This document shows positions 9,316-14,711 of a DNA stretch of 64,000 nt, piece by piece. Both the position numbers and the translations under genes were made by a program. The DNA comes from Rugamonas rubra. Lineage in GTDB: Bacteria; Pseudomonadota; Gammaproteobacteria; Burkholderiales; Burkholderiaceae_D. The stretch spans positions 124,001 to 188,000 of the forward strand of contig NZ_FOTW01000004.1 of NCBI RefSeq assembly GCF_900114705.1. Direction: 5' to 3'. The first letter of the stretch is position 1, and every line of letters starts with the position of its first letter. The notes beneath the pieces are model-generated. The model did no database searches, was not told the origin of the DNA, and was given only the letters and a program-made list of their open reading frames with translations.

Positions 9316-9385
9316 TGTAAGCAGCTGTCAGCGGGCGTAAGAAAATGTAAGGAGGCGGGTTTTTCAGCGACGGCGGCGCTATAGT
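9316..9385 (+). promoter_or_regulatory. Four 10-bp direct repeats (TGTAAG-like) and a TATAGT -10
   Basis: TGTAAG, TGTCAG, CGTAAG and TGTAAG begin at 9316, 9326, 9336 and 9346, each followed by four other bases, giving an exact 10-bp period. The last one ends where the -35 of the -10 element TATAGT (9380-9385) should be, and the -35 itself is poor. This is the layout of a promoter activated by an OmpR-family response regulator bound in tandem. The regulator is unknown. Confidence 0.6.
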
Positions 9386-9391
9386 GGGGCC

Positions 9392-9463
9392 GTTGATTCA
9401 TCTCCCCTCCCACTGACAAGGGCTTACACCCACGAGGCGCCCGGCGCCCGTGGGGTTTTTTTT
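9392..9463 (+). ncRNA. Candidate small RNA of about 72 nt
   Basis: From the expected start of transcription about seven bases after TATAGT to the terminator T-run there are about 72 bases with no plausible reading frame. The 5' part is pyrimidine-rich (ATCTCCCCTCCCACTG), which could pair with ribosome binding sites of target messages. The 3' end is a GC hairpin followed by eight T residues. A short transcript with its own activator-type promoter and intrinsic terminator fits a regulatory RNA; a leader-terminator remnant is the alternative. Confidence 0.4.
9429..9463 (+). terminator. Intrinsic terminator
   Basis: CCCACG and CGTGGG arms, extended by GGCGCC pairing, form a GC-rich hairpin followed by T8. 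It ends the candidate small RNA and probably also the 45-aa gene upstream. Confidence 0.8.
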
Positions 9464-9490
9464 GTCCGCAGGTCGTGCCTAAGCGGCGCC

Positions 9491-9979
9491 TCAGGCGCGC
9501 GACAGCTGCGCCAGCGCGTCGCCGGTGACGCGGCAGATACGCCAATCCGGCAACAGTTCGGCGCCCACGCCCTGGTAGAAGCTGATGGCGTTGGCGTTCC
9601 AATCCAGCACCGACCATTCGAAGCGGCCGCAGTCGCGCTGCAAAGCCAGTTGCGCCAGCGCGGCCAGCATCTGCTTGCCGTAGCCCTTGCCCCGGCTGTC
9701 CTGCTTCACGTACAGATCCTCCAGATACAAGCCCTTGCGGCAAAGGAAGGTGGAGTAGTTGTGGAAAAACAGGGCGAAGGTGCGCACCGCGCCGTCGGCC
9801 TCGCCGACCAGGGCCTCGCAGGCCGGATGGGCGCCGAACAGGCTGTCGCGCAGCATCGCCTCGTTGCCCTCCATCATGTGCTCGAGTTTTTCGAATACGG
9901 CCAGTTCGTGGATCATGCCGAAGATGGCGGCCACGTCGTCCGGCTGGGCCGGGCGGATAGTCAGTTGCGATGCTGTCAT
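9491..9979 (-). CDS. GNAT acetyltransferase, spermidine/spermine acetyltransferase-like
   Basis: This 162-residue GNAT-fold enzyme transfers acetyl from acetyl-CoA to an amine. It begins LTIRPAQPDDVAAIFGMIHELA, contains YLEDLYV and the acetyl-CoA loop QDSRGKGYGKQML (R/QxxGxG/A type), and ends with WNANAISFYQGVGAE. This pattern resembles SSAT-type N-acetyltransferases acting on polyamines, thialysine or related diamines; the substrate here is not known. ATG 9979 was preferred to TTG 10000, which lies inside the preceding gene. It starts five bases after the stop of the EamA gene and is probably co-transcribed with it. Confidence 0.82.
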   Translation of the reverse strand: MTASQLTIRPAQPDDVAAIFGMIHELAVFEKLEHMMEGNEAMLRDSLFGAHPACEALVGEADGAVRTFALFFHNYSTFLCRKGLYLEDLYVKQDSRGKGYGKQMLAALAQLALQRDCGRFEWSVLDWNANAISFYQGVGAELLPDWRICRVTGDALAQLSRA

Positions 9980-9983
9980 GGGT

Positions 9984-10910
9984 CTACGCTGCGCTTTCAA
10001 GGTTGAGTTCGGCGGCCGCCGTCGGAGGGTCGGGCCGCAAGGCCCAGGCCACGCTGGACAGGCACAATACCATGCCGGCCAGCTCGACCAGACCGGGCCG
10101 GTAGTGTTCCAAGCGCATCGACAGCAGCACCGAGATCACCGGCGTGACGACGACGATGTAGACGGCCTTGTGCGCGCCGATGCGGTGGATTAAGGTGAAA
10201 TAGGCGGCGAAGGCGATCACCGAGCCGAACACGGCCAGATACAGCAGGCCGCCCCAGTAGCGCGCCGAGTTCGGCAGCACGAAGGGCTGGCCCGTCAGCA
10301 GCGCCCAGGCGGCCACCATCAGCGCGCCCCACAGCATGGCCCAGGCCATGGTCAGCAGCACGTTGGCCGATTGCTCGCGCACCTTGACCACCAGCACGTT
10401 GCCGACCGAGCTGGCGAAGGTGGCCAGCAGCGCCAGACCCAGTCCCAGCAGGAAGTGGCCGCCGCCGTTGCCCAGCTCGCGCCAGGCCGACTCGAGCGCG
10501 CGCAGGAACAGCAGCACCACGCCGCACATCGCCAGCGCGGCGGCGCACCAGGTGCGCCAGGTCAGCGCGGTGCCGAAGGCCAGCCGGCTGCAGATCGGGT
10601 TCCAGAACACCATCAGCGCGAACAGCACGCCGACCATGCCGGAGACCAGGTATTGCTCGGAGCTGTAGGTGCAGATATAGCTGAGCGCGAAGGTGGCGCC
10701 GCCCTGCAGCAGCAGCCAGCGCTGTACGCGCCAGGGCAGCAACAGGCGGTCGCCGCGCAGGCGGCACCAGGCGAACAACACGGCGGCGGCCAGGCCGAAG
10801 CGGTAGGCCACCGAGACGGCGGGCGCGACCTCGCCCAGTTGCAAGGTGATGGCGAAAAAGGTCGAGCCCCAGATCAGGCAGGCGGTGAGGAAGAGGAGGG
10901 GAGATGACAT
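9984..10910 (-). CDS. EamA/DMT-family transporter
   Basis: This 308-residue inner-membrane protein has about ten hydrophobic segments and two EamA-type halves; the N-terminus LTACLIWGSTFFAIT is characteristic of the drug/metabolite transporter superfamily. Such proteins usually export amino acids or other metabolites. ATG 10910 begins at the first membrane segment; the longer frame to 11033 adds non-hydrophobic sequence and was not used. It is upstream of the GNAT gene by four bases, suggesting an operon of exporter and acetyltransferase. The substrate cannot be told. Confidence 0.85.
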   Translation of the reverse strand: MSSPLLFLTACLIWGSTFFAITLQLGEVAPAVSVAYRFGLAAAVLFAWCRLRGDRLLLPWRVQRWLLLQGGATFALSYICTYSSEQYLVSGMVGVLFALMVFWNPICSRLAFGTALTWRTWCAAALAMCGVVLLFLRALESAWRELGNGGGHFLLGLGLALLATFASSVGNVLVVKVREQSANVLLTMAWAMLWGALMVAAWALLTGQPFVLPNSARYWGGLLYLAVFGSVIAFAAYFTLIHRIGAHKAVYIVVVTPVISVLLSMRLEHYRPGLVELAGMVLCLSSVAWALRPDPPTAAAELNLESAA

Positions 10911-11127
10911 CGCGCAAGTATACGGGAATACGCGAGATCGCGGGAGATCGCCGACTTTCGCGGTGCTAGCCCGGCGCTCGCCGTGGAAGTTTCTCGCAGA
11001 CATCCGTATTGGCGTGCGCGCAACACCCGCCATTGACGCCGCGCAGGGGCGCGGGCGATCGCCGGAAAATTATTTAAATAATAAGTATTATGGGAAAACC
11101 AATGAATCTAAACGTGGAGCAAATACG

Positions 11128-11262
11128 ATGTCTATCCAACTACGAATCCGGGTCGCCACCTTGTTGGCCCATGTGGTCATGAGCACGGCGCTGGTGGTGT
11201 TGCTGGCCGACGGAGCGGCGGCGTCGCTGCAGCCGGCCTTCCCGATCGCCGTGCACAATTGA
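11128..11262 (+). CDS. Small hypothetical protein with N-terminal hydrophobic segment, 44 aa
   Basis: ATG 11128 has GGAG eight bases upstream. The peptide (MSIQLRIRVATLLAHVVMS...) has a positively charged start, a hydrophobic helix and an Ala-rich cut-site-like region, so it may be a membrane-anchored or exported small protein. No family is recognised. The 217 bases upstream include a very AT-rich patch with a 14-bp palindrome (ATTATTTAAATAAT, 11069-11082), unusual for this genome and probably promoter sequence. It is convergent with the glycine-zipper lipoprotein gene. Confidence 0.5.
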   Translation: MSIQLRIRVATLLAHVVMSTALVVLLADGAAASLQPAFPIAVHN

Positions 11263-11294
11263 GCCGGCGCGCGGCGCCGGCCCGATGCCGGGGC

Positions 11295-11753
11295 CTAGTG
11301 GGTGACGCGGGTCTTGCGGCCGTCCGACAGCAGGCGCACCCGCTCGCCGGCGCGGAAGGGTTCGTCGGCGTCCTGCACGATGGCGCGCAGGTCGCCGTTG
11401 TCGAGGCGCACGGTGATCTCGACGCCCTTGCCCTTGCTGATGTCCGATTCGACCTTGTTGCCGATCATGCCGCCGGCCACCGCGCCGACGATGCCGGTGG
11501 CGATCGAACCCCGCCCGCCACCCACCGCCGCGCCGGCCAGGCCGCCCAGCGCGGCGCCGCTCAGCGTGCCGGTGCCGGAATTGCCCTTGTCGATGGTCAC
11601 CTCGCGCACCGATTCGACCGTGGCCATGCGCACGGTTTGTTCGTTCTGCGCCTGGCGCGCCGAGTAGACGCTGCCGGAATTGGGCGCGACGACGCAGCCG
11701 CTCAGGGTGGCGGCGATGGCGGTGATGAGGGTGAGGCTGAGCAGGGGTTTCAT
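11295..11753 (-). CDS. Outer-membrane glycine-zipper lipoprotein (SlyB/Pcp-like)
   Basis: The 152-residue protein has a lipobox LSGC after a short signal (MKPLLSLTLITAIAATLSGC), then a segment before VTIDKGNSGTGTLSGAALGG and a Gly-rich double hairpin with GGLAGAAVGG and GAVAGGMIGN (glycine zipper 2TM), followed by a small beta domain (VEITVRLDNG). SlyB/PcP-type proteins sit in the outer membrane and stabilise it under stress. I chose the ATG at the signal peptide; a longer frame to 11852 is not supported. The gene is monocistronic between two convergently and divergently placed genes. Confidence 0.87.
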   Translation of the reverse strand: MKPLLSLTLITAIAATLSGCVVAPNSGSVYSARQAQNEQTVRMATVESVREVTIDKGNSGTGTLSGAALGGLAGAAVGGGRGSIATGIVGAVAGGMIGNKVESDISKGKGVEITVRLDNGDLRAIVQDADEPFRAGERVRLLSDGRKTRVTH

Positions 11754-11891
11754 GCGGGACTCCAAAAGTTGAGGGGGAAGGGCGGTTGGCCCCGCTGTGC
11801 ATGGCTTGCCAGCGGCGACTATTCCCAGCATAAAGTAATTTCGATTTGGCAAAACCGCAAAGTGGTAAGCATCTGTTACCGCGCCACAGGC

Positions 11892-12329
11892 TCAGTAGGC
11901 CAGGCGCAGGCGGCGGTACAGGAAGCTGAGCACGAACAGCGGGCCGATCAGCAAAAAGCGCAGGTCCTCGAGGAAGGACGGCTTCTTGCCCTCGATCTTG
12001 TGGCCGATGAACTGGCCGATCCAAGCCAGCACGAAGATGGTTAGCGACAGCGGCAGCACGGTGGCCGGCGGCAGCGCCGCCAGCAAGCCCAGCATCAGCG
12101 CCGACATCAGCAGCATGCCCAGCGCGAACGGTCGCGACAGGCGCGCGTAGTAAGCCAGCGCGGCCAGCACCACGGCCAGCGCCAGCAGCGCGTGCACGCT
12201 CCACAGCAGACCCAGCAGGGTGAACACGATCACCGGCACGCAGACGAAATGGATGATCTCGTTGGTCGGGTTCAGGTGGCTTTCGCGGTACTTGGCCAGC
12301 AGGGTGTCGATGGTGCGGGGGGCGGACAT
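11892..12329 (-). CDS. DUF962/Mpo1-like membrane protein
   Basis: This 145-residue protein begins TIDTLLAKYRESHLNPTNEIIHFVCVPVIVF, the hallmark of the Mpo1-like (DUF962, YGL010w) family, and has about four membrane helices ending in GHKIEGKKPSFLEDLRFLLIGPLFVLS. Yeast Mpo1 is an iron-dependent dioxygenase in alpha-oxidation of 2-hydroxy fatty acids; its conserved His in SHLNPTNEIIH is present here. Whether the bacterial protein has that activity is inference. ATG 12329 gives a standard length. The gene stands alone. Confidence 0.85.
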   Translation of the reverse strand: MSAPRTIDTLLAKYRESHLNPTNEIIHFVCVPVIVFTLLGLLWSVHALLALAVVLAALAYYARLSRPFALGMLLMSALMLGLLAALPPATVLPLSLTIFVLAWIGQFIGHKIEGKKPSFLEDLRFLLIGPLFVLSFLYRRLRLAY

Positions 12330-12440
12330 GGCGGTGGTCTCCGGCGGGATGGTTGGCGTGGGCGGACGCGGCTTGCCGATTCTACACCGGAACTTTCGGC
12401 GCGGGCGGCGCCAACGGGGCCGTTCAATCCCGCAGCAATC

Positions 12441-12464
12441 TATGTGACGAAATATGTGACGAAA
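12441..12464. repeat. Tandem 12-bp repeat TATGTGACGAAA
   Basis: Two exact copies of TATGTGACGAAA follow each other about 110 bp upstream of the Mpo1-like gene (minus strand), within the 278 bases between that gene and the decayed gene at 12608. It may be a protein-binding site; nothing else is recognised in this gap. Confidence 0.6.
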
Positions 12465-12607
12465 CCGGCGCGCAGGCGGGCGCGGGCAGGACGCCGCAGC
12501 CGATCCGCATGTTAGTCTTTTTGACATGGGATGTGGCGGTTTCTCGGCCACTTTTGCGCGGCGACTGGACAGGGTGGGACAGATGACAATGACGGCAATC
12601 AACGTGA

Positions 12608-13211
12608 ATCGGCGGCGCGCCCTTGCGCAAGGCCGGCGCGCAGGCGCGCGCGGTGCTGATCGCCGCCGCCGCGCAGCAATGGCGGGTCGCGCCGCGGCAG
12701 TGCGACACCGAGGCCGGCTTCGTGCTGCACCCGTCGACCCGGCGGCGCCACCTTCGCCCGCAAGAGCCAGACGGCGGAACAGCTGGACGCCGAGTACGCG
12801 GCCGCGCTGGCCGGGGCGGTGCAACCCGCCGAGGCGGTGTACACCGTGCCCTTCCTGCACCACGCCACGATGGAGCCGATGAACGGCACCGCCCACGTGG
12901 TCGACGGGCGCGCCGAACTGTGGTTGCCGACGCAGAGCCAGGCCAGCACCCGCGCCCGCGTCGTCAAGGAACTGGGCTTGGCGGAGGAGCAGGTCACGCT
13001 GCACACCACGCTGGCCGGCGTGCCGGTGGGCTATTGGCGCTCGGTGGCCGCCTCGCAGAACTGCTTCGCCTACGAGGGTTTCATCGACGAGCTGGCCGCG
13101 CGCGCCAGGCTCGACCCGCTGGTCTACCGGCGCCGCCTGCTGGCGGGCCAGCCGCGCCACCTGCGCGTGCGCAGCCTGGCGCTGGCGCGGGAGGGCTACA
13201 CGCTGCGGTAG
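12608..13211 (+). pseudogene. Decayed molybdopterin-binding subunit (isoquinoline 1-oxidoreductase beta-like)
   Basis: Pieces of a xanthine-dehydrogenase-family large subunit are seen in order but in different frames and with large parts missing. One frame gives GGAPLRKAGAQARAVLIAAAA and QCDTEAGFVLHP; after a frame change near 12740 another gives FARKSQTAEQLDAEYAAAL, VYTVPFLHHATMEPMNGTA and LWLPTQSQAS; then the sequence jumps from VTLHTTLAG to VPVGYWRSVAASQNCFAYEGFIDELA, skipping the central cofactor-binding region. An intact IorB-type protein is over 700 residues; about 200 remain. The usual small [2Fe-2S] partner gene is absent. Inactivation by deletions and a frameshift is the simplest reading. 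Confidence 0.82.
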
Positions 13212-13214
13212 AAT
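13209..13214 (+). promoter_or_regulatory. TAGAAT -10-like element upstream of the DNA glycosylase
   Basis: GGTAGAATGAC resembles the -10 region of housekeeping promoters in related bacteria and recurs as GGTAGAATGGC at 26469 and GGTTAGAATGGC at 27461. It lies 48 bp before the start of the next gene and overlaps the end of the decayed gene. No clear -35 is seen. Confidence 0.4.
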
Positions 13215-13261
13215 GACGCCCATCCCCGCACAACCGCCGGCGCCCCGGCGCGCCCGACACC

Positions 13262-13882
13262 ATGGCCACACCCACCGCATCCCCCGCCACCGCCACGGCC
13301 GAGCCGGCGCCGCGCAAACGCTGTTTCGACCCGGTCGTCGACCAGCGCACGCGCCTGCTGGTGCTGGGCAGCCTGCCGGGCGACCAGTCGCTGCTGCGCA
13401 ACGAATACTACGGCAACCGGCAAAACCGCTTTTGGATGTTGATGTCTGAAGTGACCGGGCTTGATTTGGTGCCGATGGACTACCCGTCGCGTCTGCAAGC
13501 ACTGCTGGCGAACGGTGTCGGTCTATGGGATGTGATCGCTGAGGCGGCGCGAGAGGGTAGCCTTGACAGTCGGATACGTGGCCGCGCCGACAACAATTTG
13601 CTCGGGCTGATTGCAGAACTACCAAACCTGAAGACGATCGCATTCAATGGTGGCACTGCGGCGCGGCTTGGCATGAAGGCGCTGGGCCAGCATGCGCAGC
13701 GTTATCGCATCGTGCCGTTGCCGTCGAGCAGCCCCGCCCACACCATTCCGTATGCCGAGAAACTGGAGTGCTGGGCCGCCCTGCGCCCGGCGCCGGCCGA
13801 AGTCGACGCGGCGCCAGGACCGTTTCGCGGCGCCCTAGGCGGCGGCCACGGCGGCGATCTCGGCGCGCGCGGCGCCGGCTAG
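13262..13882 (+). CDS. Family 6 uracil-DNA-glycosylase-fold enzyme (hypoxanthine-DNA glycosylase)
   Basis: The 206-residue protein matches DNA-deoxyinosine glycosylases, which remove hypoxanthine arising from adenine deamination. The family motif LGSLPGDQSLLRNEYYGNRQ lies near residues 35-54, followed by NRFWMLMSE; the late motif LPSSSPAH is the second active-site loop of the superfamily. The last 16 codons overlap the 3' end of the opposing Clp-N gene. The middle of the gene (about 13425-13760) has visibly lower GC than its two ends and neighbours, which could reflect recombination. The family call is good; activity on other deaminated bases is possible. Confidence 0.83.
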   Translation: MATPTASPATATAEPAPRKRCFDPVVDQRTRLLVLGSLPGDQSLLRNEYYGNRQNRFWMLMSEVTGLDLVPMDYPSRLQALLANGVGLWDVIAEAAREGSLDSRIRGRADNNLLGLIAELPNLKTIAFNGGTAARLGMKALGQHAQRYRIVPLPSSSPAHTIPYAEKLECWAALRPAPAEVDAAPGPFRGALGGGHGGDLGARGAG

Positions 13883-14356
13883 CGCCGCCAGGTCGATGCC
13901 CATGGCGCGCAGCGCGCGCGGCGCCACGCCCTGTTGCGCCGCGCCCACGGCGATGACGTGGGCGCCCAACAGCGGCTCGGCGGCGCTGGCCCTGGGCCAA
14001 TCGGCCAGCTGGCGCATCAGGCTTTGCACCGAGGGCTTGGCCTGGTACGGCCCCGGCTTGGGCGCCACGGCCGTGTCGGCCTGGCACAGCGCGTCCAACT
14101 GCGGCGAGGCCAGTCCGATGCCCCGCAGGGCGTCGCGATACTGCTGCGCGATGGCGTCGCGGAAGCGCTCCGGGTCGGCGCCGACGCGGGCGAAGGCCTG
14201 GCGCGCCGTGCCGTCGGGCAGCTCCAGCGCCGCCAGGATGAAGTGCTCCAGGCCGGCCTCGCTCTGGCCGTCGGCGTTGGCGTGTCGTTCGGCACCCTGG
14301 CACAGGGTCTTGATGGTACGCATGTCACGGAAACGTTGTCTCAGTCGGCTCAGCAT
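13835..14356 (-). CDS. Clp N-terminal-domain protein
   Basis: The 173-residue protein contains two Clp-N-type repeats (ADGQSEAGLEHFILAALELPDGTARQAFARVGAD; a second around AEPLLGAHVIAVGAAQQGVAPRALRAMGID) but no ATPase domain. Clp-N domains in ClpA/ClpC bind adaptors or substrates; stand-alone versions may act as adaptors or be regulated together with a small HTH protein, as here. A good AGGAG ribosome site precedes ATG 14356, eight bases after the stop of the HTH gene, so the two form an operon. The domain call is firm; the role is unknown. Confidence 0.8.
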   Translation of the reverse strand: MLSRLRQRFRDMRTIKTLCQGAERHANADGQSEAGLEHFILAALELPDGTARQAFARVGADPERFRDAIAQQYRDALRGIGLASPQLDALCQADTAVAPKPGPYQAKPSVQSLMRQLADWPRASAAEPLLGAHVIAVGAAQQGVAPRALRAMGIDLAALAGAARAEIAAVAAA

Positions 14357-14364
14357 GGCAACTC

Positions 14365-14589
14365 CTAGTCGGTGCGGGGTGGTGTGGGGCGGATGGCGGC
14401 GAGGCGCTTGTGCGCCGCCTGCTTGGACACGCCCAGCACCTCGGCCACGTCGGCCCAGGACCAGCCCTGGGCGATGGCGCGGGCGACGGCAAGGCGTTCG
14501 AGCTTGTCGGCCGCCCGGCGCAAGGCCAGCACGGCGGCCAGCGCCTCGGCGGGGTCGTCGGGGGAGGGGAGGGAGTCGAGTTCAAGCAT
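14365..14589 (-). CDS. Small HTH DNA-binding protein
   Basis: This 74-residue protein has a helical N-terminal half (PAEALAAVLALRRAADKLERLAV) and a helix-turn-helix (ARAIAQGWSWADVAEVLGVS, then KQAAHKRLAAI) at about residues 36-67. It resembles small HTH proteins found beside Clp-N genes, which I recall as common in Actinobacteria, so transfer is possible. ATG 14589 lies only about seven bases after the -10, so the message is leaderless or nearly so. Two inverted repeats cover the promoter, suggesting that this protein represses its own operon. Direct binding is inference. Confidence 0.8.
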   Translation of the reverse strand: MLELDSLPSPDDPAEALAAVLALRRAADKLERLAVARAIAQGWSWADVAEVLGVSKQAAHKRLAAIRPTPPRTD

Positions 14590-14591
14590 GC

Positions 14592-14635
14592 GTCAATATT
14601 AGTTGACGCCGCCCGCCGTGTCAACCTATGTTGAC
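14592..14635 (-). promoter_or_regulatory. Sigma70 promoter with two GTCAA-N6-TTGAC operators
   Basis: On the minus strand TTGACA (14619-14624) and TAATAT (14596-14601) are 17 bp apart, a near-consensus promoter. Inverted repeats GTCAACCTATGTTGAC (14620-14635) and GTCAATATTAGTTGAC (14592-14607), both of the form GTCAA-N6-TTGAC and 28 bp apart start to start, overlap the -35 and the -10 respectively. The start codon follows the -10 by six bases, so the transcript should start at or next to the ATG. Confidence 0.85.
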
Positions 14636-14711
14636 GGCGATGCCGGCCGGCCGCCGCGCCGGAGCATGCCGGCCGCCCGGGCCGGCGCCACGAGGTGGAC
14701 GCCGGCGCCGC

